Below are positions 44,271 to 55,466 of a stretch of 64,000 bases of DNA, one piece after another. Below the pieces are notes generated by a model. The model searched no databases and was not told the origin of the DNA. It saw only the letters and a list, made by a program, of their open reading frames with translations. This DNA is from Myxococcus virescens. Lineage in GTDB: Bacteria; Myxococcota; Myxococcia; Myxococcales; Myxococcaceae. Location: contig NZ_FNAJ01000001.1 of assembly GCF_900101905.1 (NCBI RefSeq), positions 434,001-498,000 on the forward strand. The letters are read 5' to 3'. Made by a program: the position numbers and the translations under genes. Numbering within the stretch: the first letter of the stretch is position 1; every line of letters starts with the position of its first letter.

Positions 44271-45107
44271 ATGCCCGTTACCGTCGAACAGCTTGGTCCC
44301 CATGACGCGGAAGCCCTTCGGGGGCTTTTGTCGAAGGACCCGGTCCACAACCTCTACCTGCTGGGGTTGCTGGAGGAGTTCGGGATCGCCCCCCGTGGCA
44401 GGGTGCCCTTCGCCTTCTACGGTCGCTTCGACAGCCAGGTCCTCACCGCCGCCGTGTTCGTGGGCGGCGACGGCGGGCTGGTGGTGCCCAGCGCGAGCGA
44501 TGCGGGCGCCACCAGCGTCATCGCGGACGCGCTGTCCTCGCGCCTGACGCTGCGCTCCACCGTGGGCGACAAGTCGTCGGTGGACGCGCTGCTGCGCAGC
44601 CTGGCCCCAGGCAAGCCACGCCTGTCGCGCACGCAGCGGCTGTTCAGCGTGTCGGCGGATGACCTGGGCCCCTTCACCAACCCGCTCTTGCGGCTGGCGA
44701 AGGAAGAGGACCTGCCCCGGCTGCTGCCGCTGGCCCAGGGCTACGTGCGCGAGGTGCACGAGCGAGACCCGTTGGCCGAGGACCCGCGAGGCTACGAGGC
44801 CCGCGTCATCCAGCGCGTGCGCCAGCGCCGCACCTACGTGTTGGAGGAGAATGGCGCGCTGGTGTTCAAGGTGGATATCGGCAGCCGCTCCCAGTACGGC
44901 GCGGAGCTGGAGGGCCTCTACACGCTGCCCGTCGAGCGCAAGAAGGGTCACGCCCTGCTGTGCCTGGGCCAGATTTCCCGCCACCTGCTGTCCTCGCTGC
45001 CGCGGCTGACCCTGCGCATCGACGAACGGGACGAGAGCACCGCCCGCATCGCCCGCAAGGTCGGCTACCTGGCCGGCCGGACGTGGCGGCTCGTCCTGGT
45101 GGAGTAG
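44271..45107 (+). CDS. GNAT-family N-acetyltransferase (DUF4081 type)
   Basis: A 278-residue protein with an N-terminal GNAT-like domain (VHNLYLLGLLEEFG) and a C-terminal acetyltransferase domain with LEGLYTLPVERKKGHALLCLGQISRHLL. That last stretch, including a partial RxxGxG/A pyrophosphate loop, matches the DUF4081 group. Substrate unknown. Start ATG 44271 is chosen because the conserved fold begins there. Confidence 0.78.
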   Translation: MPVTVEQLGPHDAEALRGLLSKDPVHNLYLLGLLEEFGIAPRGRVPFAFYGRFDSQVLTAAVFVGGDGGLVVPSASDAGATSVIADALSSRLTLRSTVGDKSSVDALLRSLAPGKPRLSRTQRLFSVSADDLGPFTNPLLRLAKEEDLPRLLPLAQGYVREVHERDPLAEDPRGYEARVIQRVRQRRTYVLEENGALVFKVDIGSRSQYGAELEGLYTLPVERKKGHALLCLGQISRHLLSSLPRLTLRIDERDESTARIARKVGYLAGRTWRLVLVE

Positions 45108-45135
45108 CCGCCGGCCGCGTACAGTCCGCGCCCGC

Positions 45136-45759
45136 ATGAGCCGTCCCACGCCTTCCCGCCGTCCCCTCTCTGGAGAGGGCCCCGTCATTCTTCACGCCGC
45201 CACCGACCCGCGCTGGCTGCCCCTGGCGCTCGAGCGGTTCGACGAGGTGCTGGTGGACCACGCCCACTGCGAGAAGAAGGCCGCCGCCAACGCGCTGTCC
45301 ATGCTCCAGGCCTACCCGGACCTGCCGGGGCTGCCCTCGCAGATGGCGCGGCTGGCGCGCGAGGAGAGCGCTCACCTGGCCCGCGTGTTGGACTTGATGG
45401 CGGCGCGTGGCCTCACGCTGACCAAGGACGCGGGAGACCCCTACGCCCAGGGCCTGCAGAAGCTGATTCGCACGCCCGCCGCCGAGCGCCGCATGGACCG
45501 GCTGCTGGTGGCCGCCGTCATCGAAGCCCGCTCCTGCGAGCGACTGTCCCTGCTGGCCGAAGGCCTCACCGACCCGGCCCTGGCGCGCTTCTACGGCGAG
45601 CTGGCCCAGTCCGAGGACGGCCATCAGTCCCTCTTCTACCGGCTGGCCGTCACTGCGTCCGAAGGCGACGAAACCAGCGTCAAGGCGCGGCTGGAGTGGA
45701 TGCTGGAGCGCGAGGCGCAGGTCATCACCGACGTGGGGCTGCGCGCCGCCATCCACTGA
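45136..45759 (+). CDS. miaE: tRNA-(ms2io6A) hydroxylase MiaE
   Basis: A 207-residue di-iron hydroxylase that hydroxylates the ms2i6A37 modification of tRNA. The ligand set is visible: DHAHCEKKAA (Glu and His), EESAH, EARSCERL and SEDGHQSLF. Length matches bacterial MiaE. It is the last gene of this plus-strand block and stops 4 bp before the convergent transporter gene. Confidence 0.93.
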   Translation: MSRPTPSRRPLSGEGPVILHAATDPRWLPLALERFDEVLVDHAHCEKKAAANALSMLQAYPDLPGLPSQMARLAREESAHLARVLDLMAARGLTLTKDAGDPYAQGLQKLIRTPAAERRMDRLLVAAVIEARSCERLSLLAEGLTDPALARFYGELAQSEDGHQSLFYRLAVTASEGDETSVKARLEWMLEREAQVITDVGLRAAIH

Positions 45760-45763
45760 GCCG

Positions 45764-47626
45764 TCACGGCCCCGTGGGCGCCCGCAGGCCCTGGGCCGGG
45801 CGATGCGCCACCGGCGCCGGTGAGGTGCCCTTCTCCAGCGGCCACGCCCAGGGCACGGCCACCGTGAGCAGGACGACCAGCACCGCGGTGAGCGGCGTGC
45901 CCAGGCGGAAGAAGTCCGTGAAGCGGTAGTGCCCCGGCCCGTACACGAGCACGCAGCTGGGCTCCAGCGGGGTGATGAACGAACAGCTGGCCGCCAGCGT
46001 CACCGCCATGGCGAAGGGCCGCGCGTCCACGCCGAGCTGCTGCGCGGCGTTGATGGCCACGGGCAGCACCACCAGCGCCGCGGCCTGGTTGCTCATCGGC
46101 GCGGACAGGACGATGGTCAGCACCATCAGCACCACCATCACCATGCGTGGGCCCCCCAATGCGCCCAGCGCCGCCACCCTGTCTCCCACGAACGCGCCCG
46201 CGCCGCTCACCTCCATGGCCAGCCCCAGCGCCATCATGGAGCCGATGAGCAGCACCACGCGCCAGTCCACGCGGAACGCGGTGCGCGGGTCCACGCAGCC
46301 AGTGGCAATCATCAGCAACATGCCGGTGAGGCCCGCCACCGACAGCGGCACCGCGTTCAGCGAGCCCGCCGCCAGCGCGCCCAGGAACAGCGCCACCGCC
46401 AGCAGCGCCTTGCCGTAGCGCGGCGGCTGGTACTCGTGGCCGCTGAGCACCGTCAGGTTGCCGCCCCGCGCCAGTTCGTCCACCCGGTCGCGCGCGCCGC
46501 GCAGCAGCAGCACGTCTCCCACCGACAGCGGCAGCATGGACAGCGAGCGCTCCCCGAAGGTGCGCCCCAGGAGCTGGAGCTTGGTGACGCGCTGGATGGC
46601 GGGCTTGCGGTGCAGGGCCAGCGCCACCAGGCCGTAGCGCTCCACGAAGAGCGTCTCCTTCAAGCTGCGCCCCACCAACGGGCTGTCGGGCGGCACGCTG
46701 GCTTCGATGAGGATGGAGTCCTTGTCGTGCAGCTCCTCGTCGGACAGCCGCACGTCCGGGCGGATCTGGATGCCGCGCAGGTCCTTCACCCGCAGAATCG
46801 CCTCGCGGTTGCCCTCGATGAGCAGCCGCTCGTCGCCGTGCAGCCGGTAACCCGGCACCGCGGACAGGGCCTCGCCGTCGCGGATGATGCCGATGACGCG
46901 CAGCCCCAGCCCCTCCGAGATGTCCCCCAGCTCCTTGCCCACGTAGCGCGAGTCCGGGGGCAGCACCGCCTCCGTGAGGTAGTCGCGCAGCGTCCAGTCC
47001 TCCATGGCACCGCGGCCCTCGCGCGCCGGCAGCAACCACGGCGCCAGCAGCACCACCCCGAGGATGCCGACAATCGCCAGCGGCAGCCCCACCGGCGCCA
47101 GCTCCGTCACGCCGATGCCCGGCATGCCCAGCCGCTGCATCGCCGCGGACATCACCAGGTTGGTGGAGGTGCCGTAGAGGAACACCATGCCGCCCAACAT
47201 GGAGGCGTACGCCAGCGGCAGCAGCACCTTGCTCTTGGGCACCTTGGCGCGCTGGGCCGCGCCGATGGCCACCGGAAGGAAGGCCGCCGTCGTCACCGTG
47301 TTGGAGATGACAGAGGAGAAGGCCGCCACCGCCACCATCATCGCCATGACGAACGTCTGATGGCCGAAGCGGGCGAAGAAGGCCAACCGTTGACCCACCA
47401 ACTGAACCACGCCCGTCGATGCGAGCCCCTGCGTCATCGCGAGCAGCGTGAAGATGAAGATGACAGTGTCGTTGCTGAACCCCTCGAACGCCTGCACCGG
47501 CGTGAGCACGCCGGTGAGCGCCAGCAGGCACACCACCACGAGCGAGCTGACCTCGATGGGAAGCGTGTCGAACGAGAACAGCACCAGCGCGACGACGACA
47601 ACACCCAGGACGATGGCGATGGTCAT
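45764..47626 (-). CDS. SLC13/DASS-family transporter with two TrkA-C domains
   Basis: A 620-residue inner-membrane transporter: a first membrane half (about residues 1-190), two soluble RCK_C/TrkA-C domains in the middle (VIGIIRDGEALSAVPGYRLHGDERLLIEG and VALALHRKPAI...GDVLLLRG), then a second membrane half with GMLLMIATGCVDPRTAF and SAPMSNQAAALVVLPVAI. The SN-containing hairpins SNTVTTAAF and SNQAAALVV are the sodium/substrate sites of the family. Substrates are usually anions such as dicarboxylates or sulfate; this layout is common for sulfate-type or unknown anion carriers. It is divergent from pckG, about 210 bp apart. Confidence 0.88.
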   Translation of the reverse strand: MTIAIVLGVVVVALVLFSFDTLPIEVSSLVVVCLLALTGVLTPVQAFEGFSNDTVIFIFTLLAMTQGLASTGVVQLVGQRLAFFARFGHQTFVMAMMVAVAAFSSVISNTVTTAAFLPVAIGAAQRAKVPKSKVLLPLAYASMLGGMVFLYGTSTNLVMSAAMQRLGMPGIGVTELAPVGLPLAIVGILGVVLLAPWLLPAREGRGAMEDWTLRDYLTEAVLPPDSRYVGKELGDISEGLGLRVIGIIRDGEALSAVPGYRLHGDERLLIEGNREAILRVKDLRGIQIRPDVRLSDEELHDKDSILIEASVPPDSPLVGRSLKETLFVERYGLVALALHRKPAIQRVTKLQLLGRTFGERSLSMLPLSVGDVLLLRGARDRVDELARGGNLTVLSGHEYQPPRYGKALLAVALFLGALAAGSLNAVPLSVAGLTGMLLMIATGCVDPRTAFRVDWRVVLLIGSMMALGLAMEVSGAGAFVGDRVAALGALGGPRMVMVVLMVLTIVLSAPMSNQAAALVVLPVAINAAQQLGVDARPFAMAVTLAASCSFITPLEPSCVLVYGPGHYRFTDFFRLGTPLTAVLVVLLTVAVPWAWPLEKGTSPAPVAHRPAQGLRAPTGP

Positions 47627-47836
47627 AAGGCCCGCCCCAACCTGTATTCGCTGCGCTGATATGGCGAGTGCCGTGGCGCAGTGCGCCGTTTACTTCTGGA
47701 TGACCGGCCGCTGATAAGTGGAATTAGGAGCGGCCTGTTCGGTACCAAGGCGGGTGACCGGTCGCGGGTTGCATTTATGCCCCCCTTCCAGAACGTTTGG
47801 GGCCTGTCTCCAGACCTGAACCACGAGGACGAATTC

Positions 47837-49630
<1,794 letters not shown>

Positions 49631-49662
49631 GTCCCCGCCTGCCTGTCGCAGGCTGAACCCCC

Positions 49663-49712
49663 GGGGCCGCCTCCCGCTCGCACCGAGCGCGGTGGGCGGC
49701 CCCTCCATTTTT
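49663..49712 (+). terminator. intrinsic terminator of pckG
   Basis: GGGGCCGCC at 49663-49671 pairs with GGCGGCCCC at 49695-49703, and five T residues follow at 49708-49712. It lies 33 bp after the pckG stop and is one of the two clear hairpin-plus-T-run terminators in the window. Confidence 0.8.
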
Positions 49713-49772
49713 CACAGGAAGTAATAGTCAGCGCTTCGACCTTCCCGGAGCTCCGCGCTAGGCTCTCAGGTC

Positions 49773-50591
49773 ATGAGACTGGCTTTCGTGTTGTCGGTGA
49801 TTCTCGCGCTGGCGCCACCGGTGGCGTTCGCGCAGCGCGGAAAAAATGCAGCGGCCCTCATCAAGGACGGCGAGCGGCTGTACCAGGCAGGCAAGTACCG
49901 CGAGGCGGCGGATGCGCTGAAAAAGGCGCATGAAGCCCAGCCCCACCCGCGGCTCATCTACAACATCGCCATCTCCCTCGAGAACGCGGGAGAGCTGCGC
50001 GAGGCGGTGACCTGGTACCAGCAGTACGTCGGCGCCACCGACGGCACGGACCCGACGCTGCTCAAGCGCAGCGCGCGCAGCATCGACCGGCTGCGGGTGC
50101 TCATCGAGAAGGAAGACCAGGTCGCGGCCGCGACCAACGCCGAGCGCCAGCGGCTCCAGGACGAAGCGGACGCCGCGCGCCGGCAGGCGGAAGAAGAGCA
50201 GCTCGCGGCCCGCCGCGCCGAGGAGGAGAGCCGGCGCCAGCAGGAGGCGGAGCTGCAGCGCGCGTTGACGTCCTACAAGCGCCAGCGCATCGGCGCGTTC
50301 GCCGCGGCGGGCGTGGGCGCGGCGGGCGTGGTGGCGGGCGTGCTGTTCGGCATGCAGGCGCGCGACGCGCGTGAGCAGTTCGACGGCGCCACCCGGGTGG
50401 AGACCAAGGAGGAGTTCGCCGACAAGACGCGCAGCCGGGCGCTGCTGGCGGACGTCGGCTTCGGCGTGGGACTGGCCGGTGTCATCACTGCCATCGTCCT
50501 CTACCCGAAGGATGGCCCCCCGGTTGCGGGGGAGATTCGAGTCACGATGGCGCCCAAGGGCGCCGGAGCAGGAATGGCGGTGAGCTTCTGA
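49773..50591 (+). CDS. secreted TPR/coiled-coil membrane protein
   Basis: A 272-residue protein: signal peptide cleaved after PPVAFAQ, one or two TPR-like units (LIKDGERLYQAGKYREAADALKKAHEAQ), a Glu/Arg/Gln coiled coil from about 110 to 165, then two hydrophobic helices around 175-195 and 225-245. This layout is common in myxobacterial envelope proteins with no known function. Its TGA overlaps the ATG of the next gene (TGATG at 50589-50593), so they are coupled. Confidence 0.78.
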   Translation: MRLAFVLSVILALAPPVAFAQRGKNAAALIKDGERLYQAGKYREAADALKKAHEAQPHPRLIYNIAISLENAGELREAVTWYQQYVGATDGTDPTLLKRSARSIDRLRVLIEKEDQVAAATNAERQRLQDEADAARRQAEEEQLAARRAEEESRRQQEAELQRALTSYKRQRIGAFAAAGVGAAGVVAGVLFGMQARDAREQFDGATRVETKEEFADKTRSRALLADVGFGVGLAGVITAIVLYPKDGPPVAGEIRVTMAPKGAGAGMAVSF

Positions 50592-52021
50592 TGCGCGCGC
50601 TGCGATTGATGATGACGGGAAGCACCCTGCTGATGGCCGGGTGCAGCTTCACCACCGCCAGTGGACTGACCGAGTGCGAGACGTCCTCGGACTGTGAAAC
50701 CGCGCAGGTGTGCACCGCTGGCTACTGTCTGCCGCAGCCAGAGGGCTGTGGAGTGGTCTACGGCCCGGCCTCCGCGGCCAACGCCATTCCCCTGGGCGCC
50801 ACGGTGCCGCTGAGCACCTCCGACGGCCCGGACGAGTCCGAGGTGCAGGCGCTCAACGCCATCAAGCTGGCGCTGGACGAAATCAACCAGCGGGAGGGCG
50901 TCAATGGCCGGCCCTTCGTCCTCCACATCTGCGACACGCGCTCGGAGCCGAACCGCGCCGCCGAGCAGGCCCAGTGGCTGATGCGCGAGCGCCAGGTGCC
51001 GATGATCTTCACCTCCAGCAGCGCCCAGGCGCTCGCGGTGTCCTCGTTCACCGTGCCCAACGGCGTGCTGATGATGACGTACAGCGCCACCAGCCCGGAC
51101 CTCGCCGCCATCAACGACCAGAACGGCACCACGGCAGGCCTCGTCTGGCGGACGGCCCCGTCCGACGTGCTGCAGGGCCGCATCATCGGAGACCTGCTCC
51201 AGGGCAACATCCTGGTGAACGGCGCCCCGCTCTACGACAGCATCTCCAAGGTCGGCATCAGCTACGTGAATGACGCCTACGGGCAAGGCCTCTTCGGCGT
51301 GACGCTGGGGCGCATCGACGCCACCCAGCGGACCGTGACGTCCGCCCAGTACACCCGCAACAGCGCCGACGTCTCCAGTGTGGTGCAGCACATCACCACC
51401 AGTCTGCCGGATGTCGAGGTCCTCATCGGCTTCTCCGAGGACAACGCGCGCATCATCAACCAGACGGCCACCGCGGGCCGGAACACCCAGCGGTGGTTCT
51501 TCACCGACGCCGGCAAGGACCGGGGCCTCTTCACCTCGCTGGGCGCCAACGAGGCGCTCGTGGACGATGCCTACGGCACGTCTCCGGCGCAGGCCCGTCC
51601 AGACCTCGTCTATCAGCTGTTCGCCCAGCGCTTCCGCTCCGCCTTCAACCAGACGGACCCGGGGCAGTACTCCTTCACCGCGCACGCGTATGACGCCATG
51701 TACCTGGTGGCGCTCGGCGCCGCGTACGCCGCCGGTCCCGACGTCAACACCCCGCAAGCCATCACCGGCGCGCGCATTGCGGATGGCCTGGCGCTCGTGA
51801 CGCCGGGCGAGGCAGGCACGTCCCTGAACTACAACCTGGGCACGGAGGGCTTCGCGGGCGCTCGCGCGGCCATCCGCAATGGACAGGTCATCAACGTGAC
51901 GGGCGCCAGCGGCAACCTCGACTTCGACGCCACGGGCGAGGCGCCGTCCGAGTACGAGCTGTTCCGCGTGAAGGACGGCGGGTTCCAGACGGTGCAGCTC
52001 ATCGCGCCGCCCACGGAGTGA
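50591..52021 (+). CDS. LivK-like solute-binding lipoprotein
   Basis: A 476-residue lipoprotein (signal LLMAGC). A short Cys-rich segment follows (CETSSDCETAQVCTAGYC), resembling the disulfide cassettes of myxobacterial surface proteins. Then comes a type I periplasmic binding fold of the LivK family: ALNAIKLALDEINQREGVNGRPFVLHICDT, RQVPMIFTSSSAQALAV and VEVLIGFSEDNARII. No permease or ATPase genes are nearby, so it may sense or scavenge rather than feed an importer. It is coupled to the preceding TPR protein. Confidence 0.82.
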   Translation: MRALRLMMTGSTLLMAGCSFTTASGLTECETSSDCETAQVCTAGYCLPQPEGCGVVYGPASAANAIPLGATVPLSTSDGPDESEVQALNAIKLALDEINQREGVNGRPFVLHICDTRSEPNRAAEQAQWLMRERQVPMIFTSSSAQALAVSSFTVPNGVLMMTYSATSPDLAAINDQNGTTAGLVWRTAPSDVLQGRIIGDLLQGNILVNGAPLYDSISKVGISYVNDAYGQGLFGVTLGRIDATQRTVTSAQYTRNSADVSSVVQHITTSLPDVEVLIGFSEDNARIINQTATAGRNTQRWFFTDAGKDRGLFTSLGANEALVDDAYGTSPAQARPDLVYQLFAQRFRSAFNQTDPGQYSFTAHAYDAMYLVALGAAYAAGPDVNTPQAITGARIADGLALVTPGEAGTSLNYNLGTEGFAGARAAIRNGQVINVTGASGNLDFDATGEAPSEYELFRVKDGGFQTVQLIAPPTE

Positions 52022-52033
52022 CGTGACGGGGCC

Positions 52034-53200
52034 TCAGGGCCCCAACGTCCGCGCGAGCACCTCGACGGCGGCGGCGAAATCCTCGGGCTGGGGCAGCAGC
52101 GACAGCACGAGGAAGGCGCCGCCGCCGAAGTCGTAGAAGTAGCCCGGCTGCACCCGCACGCCCGCGTCCAGCAGGGCCAGGCAGGTGGCCTCCTCGCCGG
52201 GCGCCCTCGGAATCCGCACCACCGCGCTCCACCCGCCCTCCGCCGGCACCACGTCCCAGCGGGCGTCGCGAGGCCGGGCCGCGAGCAGGCGCTGGCGGTT
52301 GCCCCTCACCCGCTCCAGCACCGCCGCCTGGAAGCGCGGCGCATGGGCCAGGAGCGCGGGCAGGGCCCGCTGCACGGGCGTGCCCACGGGCAGGTACGTG
52401 TCCCCCACCCAGTCCAACCGGGCCAGCGCCTCGTCACGGAGCGCCGCGGGCCCGCCCACGTGCGTCCACGCCAGCTTGAGCCCGGGCAGCCCCGCGGACT
52501 TGGAGAGGCCGGAGAGGGCGAAGGTGAGCATCGGCAGCGCGCGCCCCGCCACGGTGGCCACGCGCCCGGGCGCAGGCGCCCATGCGAAGGGCGAGAAGAC
52601 TTCGTCGCAGACGAGCGCCAGTTGGCGGCGCGCGCACACGTCCGCCAGCGCCGCCAGTTCACCTTCGTGCAGGAAGTGGCCAGTGGGGTTGCCGGGGTTC
52701 ACCACCAGCACCGCGCGGGTGCGCGCGTCGCACGCCGCAGCCACCTCCCCCGCGTCCAGGCCGAAGCCATGCGCGCGCGGCAAGGCGTAGGAACGCGTCT
52801 GGACGCCCTCCAGGCGCGCGAGGTGCTCGAAGAGGGGGTAGCAGGGGGCCGGGACGAGAACGTTGTCCCCTGGCTCGCACAGGAGCTTGAAGAGCCAGCC
52901 GTAGGCTTCACTGGTGCTGGAGGTCAGCAGCAGGTGCGCTTCGGAGACCTGGGCGCCCCGCGCCGCGAAGTCCGCCACCAGCGCCTGTCGCGCGGAGGCG
53001 AGCCCCAGGGACTCGGGTTCGTAGGTGAAGGCGTCGTCGGGGGCCAGGAGCGCCGCGTCCGGCAGGGGCAACCCCACACGCGTGGGGTTGGATTCCGTCA
53101 GGTCCAGGAGGGGGCATCCGCTGGCGCGCAGCCTCTCGAGCGCCCGTGCCAGCGGGTTGGGGGTCCGTGCGAAGTCCGTTCGCGCGGAGAAGCGGCTCAC
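52034..53200 (-). CDS. class I/II aminotransferase
   Basis: A 388-residue PLP enzyme of fold type I: DLTESNPTRVGLP at the start, NPGNPTGHFLHEGEL, a PLP-binding Asp/Tyr region near VCDEVFSPFAW, and Lys in SGLSKSAGLPGLKLAW. The substrate cannot be named. GTG 53200 overlaps the stop of the upstream small gene (GTGA). A long proline-rich tail is absent, so it looks complete. Confidence 0.9.
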   Translation of the reverse strand: MSRFSARTDFARTPNPLARALERLRASGCPLLDLTESNPTRVGLPLPDAALLAPDDAFTYEPESLGLASARQALVADFAARGAQVSEAHLLLTSSTSEAYGWLFKLLCEPGDNVLVPAPCYPLFEHLARLEGVQTRSYALPRAHGFGLDAGEVAAACDARTRAVLVVNPGNPTGHFLHEGELAALADVCARRQLALVCDEVFSPFAWAPAPGRVATVAGRALPMLTFALSGLSKSAGLPGLKLAWTHVGGPAALRDEALARLDWVGDTYLPVGTPVQRALPALLAHAPRFQAAVLERVRGNRQRLLAARPRDARWDVVPAEGGWSAVVRIPRAPGEEATCLALLDAGVRVQPGYFYDFGGGAFLVLSLLPQPEDFAAAVEVLARTLGP

Positions 53201-53475
53201 AGGCCCGTTTGCAGCATGGCGTTCGCGACACGACGAATCAGGTCGCGGCGAACCTCCTTGCGGCAGTGCTCGATGGCCTTGTCGTGAGGCCGGGGAAGTT
53301 GAGGGTCGCGCGCGCGCAGAGCGGTCCGGAGCACGAGTTCCACCTTGGAGGGCTCGATGTGAAAGAGCCGAGGCCCTTCCTTTTGCAGGAAGTAGGAAAG
53401 CCCCCTCTGGTCGATGAGCTTCTTGTAGAACCGCCGGACGTCCGCGAGGAACGTGAGATCGATGATGTCCGCCAT
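53197..53475 (-). CDS. small basic protein of unknown function
   Basis: A 92-residue protein beginning MADIIDLTFLADVRRFYKKL and ending with a basic helix (HCRKEVRRDLIRRVANAML). It is overlapped at its stop by the aminotransferase start, so translation is coupled. A start at 53514 (MDVPFFPREN) is also possible. No family recognised. Confidence 0.6.
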   Translation of the reverse strand: MADIIDLTFLADVRRFYKKLIDQRGLSYFLQKEGPRLFHIEPSKVELVLRTALRARDPQLPRPHDKAIEHCRKEVRRDLIRRVANAMLQTGL

Positions 53476-53578
53476 TCGTGAGGCGTTCTCGCGCGGAAAA
53501 AACGGCACGTCCATTTCACGGCCGCATGTCCCGAAAACTTGCGCGACCTGTAGCACTGGCCCTCGGAACGAAACGCGC

Positions 53579-53602
53579 CGGAGGCCGATTTTCCGGCCTC
53601 CG
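53579..53602 (-). terminator. terminator of the biotin operon
   Basis: CGGAGGCCG at 53579-53587 pairs with CGGCCTCCG at 53594-53602 (6-nt loop), 5 bp after the bioD stop on the minus strand. Short flanking CGCG arms add to the stem. Confidence 0.6.
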
Positions 53603-53607
53603 CGCGC

Positions 53608-54291
53608 TCAGGGCAGCAGCGGCCGCAGCGCGCGGCGAAACGCGGCATGGCGGCGCCGCGCGTCGGGAAGATAGGGCACCGGTCCCAGCACCGGGACGCC
53701 GTGCCGCGCCTCCAGGAGCCGCCGGTTGTCGCGCTCCGAAACATCCTTCGCGGATGTCCCGCGCGACAGCAGCACGGCCCGCACGGGAATGCGGCGCGCG
53801 GCCAGCGCCTGGAGCGACAGCGCGGTGTGGTTGAGCGTGCCCAGGCCCGCGCGCGCCACCAGCAGCACCGGCAGGCGCAAGGTGGCGATGAGGTCGATGA
53901 CGTCGTGCTTCGAGTCCAGCGGCACGAACAGGCCCCCTGCCCCCTCCACCACGGCGTTGCCCCCGCGCAGCCGACGCCACGCGGCCAGCGTGACGTCCCA
54001 GTCGGGCTCGCGTCCCAGGCGGCTGGCGGCCACGCCGGGGGCCACGGGCAGGCGGAAGCGGTGAGGACACACGTCATCCACGCTCAGCGAGCTGCCCGCC
54101 GCCGCGCGCAGGGCCAGCGCGTCCGCGGGTGCACGCAGGGACGCGCAGCCGCTCTCGTAGGGCTTGAAGCCCTGGGGCCGCAGCCCCGCGTCCGCCAGCA
54201 GCGACAGGAGCGCGCACGACGCCTGCGTCTTCCCCACGCCGGTGTCCGTGCCCGTCACGAAAATCTGGAACGGCTTGCCACGCTCAGCCAC
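53608..54291 (-). CDS. bioD: dethiobiotin synthetase BioD
   Basis: A 227-residue ATPase that closes the ureido ring of dethiobiotin from 7,8-diaminopelargonate, CO2 and ATP. It has the P-loop [29 protein letters not shown] and [14 protein letters not shown] 54291 overlaps the bioF stop by 8 bp. It is the last gene of the operon. No bioA is present here. Confidence 0.95.
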   Translation of the reverse strand: MAERGKPFQIFVTGTDTGVGKTQASCALLSLLADAGLRPQGFKPYESGCASLRAPADALALRAAAGSSLSVDDVCPHRFRLPVAPGVAASRLGREPDWDVTLAAWRRLRGGNAVVEGAGGLFVPLDSKHDVIDLIATLRLPVLLVARAGLGTLNHTALSLQALAARRIPVRAVLLSRGTSAKDVSERDNRRLLEARHGVPVLGPVPYLPDARRRHAAFRRALRPLLP

Positions 54292-55459
54292 GGCGGACTC
54301 CCACGGTGCGCAGCGCCTCCAGCGCCAGGTCCACGTGGCCCACGGTGTGGGAAGCGGACAGGCAGAAGCGCAGGCGGCTGGTGCCCTCGGGGACGGTGGG
54401 CGGGCGGATGGCCTTCACCAGCACGCCCGCCTCGCGCAGACGGCGCGCGGCGTCCAGCGCTCGCTCGGGCTCGCCGAGGATGATGGGGAACACGGCGCTG
54501 CGAGGCTCGGCGCGCACGCCCAAGCCGCGCAGGCCGTCCGCGAAGCGGCGGATGTTGCGCCACAGCCGCTCGCGCAGGTCCGGGTCCCCCTCCACGGCGT
54601 CCACGGCGGCCTCGGCGGCGCCGCACAGGTGCGCGGGCAGCGCGGTGGAGAAGACGAAGGGCCGCGCGCGGGATACCAGCAGGTCCGCCACCTCGCGTGA
54701 GGTCGCCACGTACGCGCCCATGACGCCCAGCGCCTTGCTCAGCGTGCCCATGCGCAGGTCCACCGCGTCTTCCAACCCCAGCTCATCGCAGAGGCCCGCT
54801 CCGCGTGCGCCCAGCACGCCGGTGGCATGCGCTTCGTCCACCATCAGCGCGGCGCCGTGGGCCCGGCACGCGGCGACGATTTCGCGCAGCGGGGCCACGT
54901 CTCCGTCCATGGAGAAGACGGTGTCCGTCACCACCAGCTTGCGGCGCGCGGGCGTCTCCGCCAGGGCGCGCGAGAGCGCCTCCACGTCCGCGTGGGGATA
55001 GACGCAGACGCGGGCGCGTGACAACCGGCAGCCATCCACGAGCGAGGCGTGGTTGAGGGCATCGGAGAAGACGGCGTCCTCGGGCCCCACCAGCGCGGGG
55101 ATGATGCCGGTGTTGGCGGCGTAGCCACTGTTGAACAGGCGCACGGCCTCCGCGCGCTCGAAGGCGGCCAGCCGCGTTTCCAACCGGTGATGCGCGGCGG
55201 TGTCGCCCACCACCAACCGGCTGGCACCGGTGCCCACGCCGTAGCGCTCCACGGCGACCAGCGCCGCGGCACGCACGGTGGGTGACGCGGCCAGCCCCAG
55301 GTAGTCATTGGACGAGAAGTTGACGAGCGTCTCGCCCCCCACGCGCACCACGGGCCCCTGGGGAGAATCCAGGGGCTCCAGATAGCGACGCAGGCCGCGC
55401 TCGGACAGGGCCTCCAGGTCCTCCCGGGCCCACGCCGCCGCGACGGCTTCATCACTCAC
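54284..55459 (-). CDS. bioF: 8-amino-7-oxononanoate synthase BioF
   Basis: A 391-residue PLP enzyme joining alanine and pimeloyl thioester. It has [14 protein letters not shown], the PLP lysine in [19 protein letters not shown], and [16 protein letters not shown]. Length and motifs are normal. It is 7 bp from bioB and overlaps bioD. Confidence 0.96.
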   Translation of the reverse strand: MSDEAVAAAWAREDLEALSERGLRRYLEPLDSPQGPVVRVGGETLVNFSSNDYLGLAASPTVRAAALVAVERYGVGTGASRLVVGDTAAHHRLETRLAAFERAEAVRLFNSGYAANTGIIPALVGPEDAVFSDALNHASLVDGCRLSRARVCVYPHADVEALSRALAETPARRKLVVTDTVFSMDGDVAPLREIVAACRAHGAALMVDEAHATGVLGARGAGLCDELGLEDAVDLRMGTLSKALGVMGAYVATSREVADLLVSRARPFVFSTALPAHLCGAAEAAVDAVEGDPDLRERLWRNIRRFADGLRGLGVRAEPRSAVFPIILGEPERALDAARRLREAGVLVKAIRPPTVPEGTSRLRFCLSASHTVGHVDLALEALRTVGVRRG

Positions 55460-55466
55460 GGTGGGC

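Noticed and set aside
45636-47531. A 631-codon minus-strand frame in the transporter region
   Set aside because: It is in another frame of the SLC13 gene, very Gly/Ala/Arg-rich, with no helices or motifs. The frame 45764-47626 carries the real transporter.
47675-47687. Palindrome GGCGCA-g-TGCGCC between the SLC13 and pckG genes
   Set aside because: It is short and GC-rich, and no regulator or second copy supports it as an operator.
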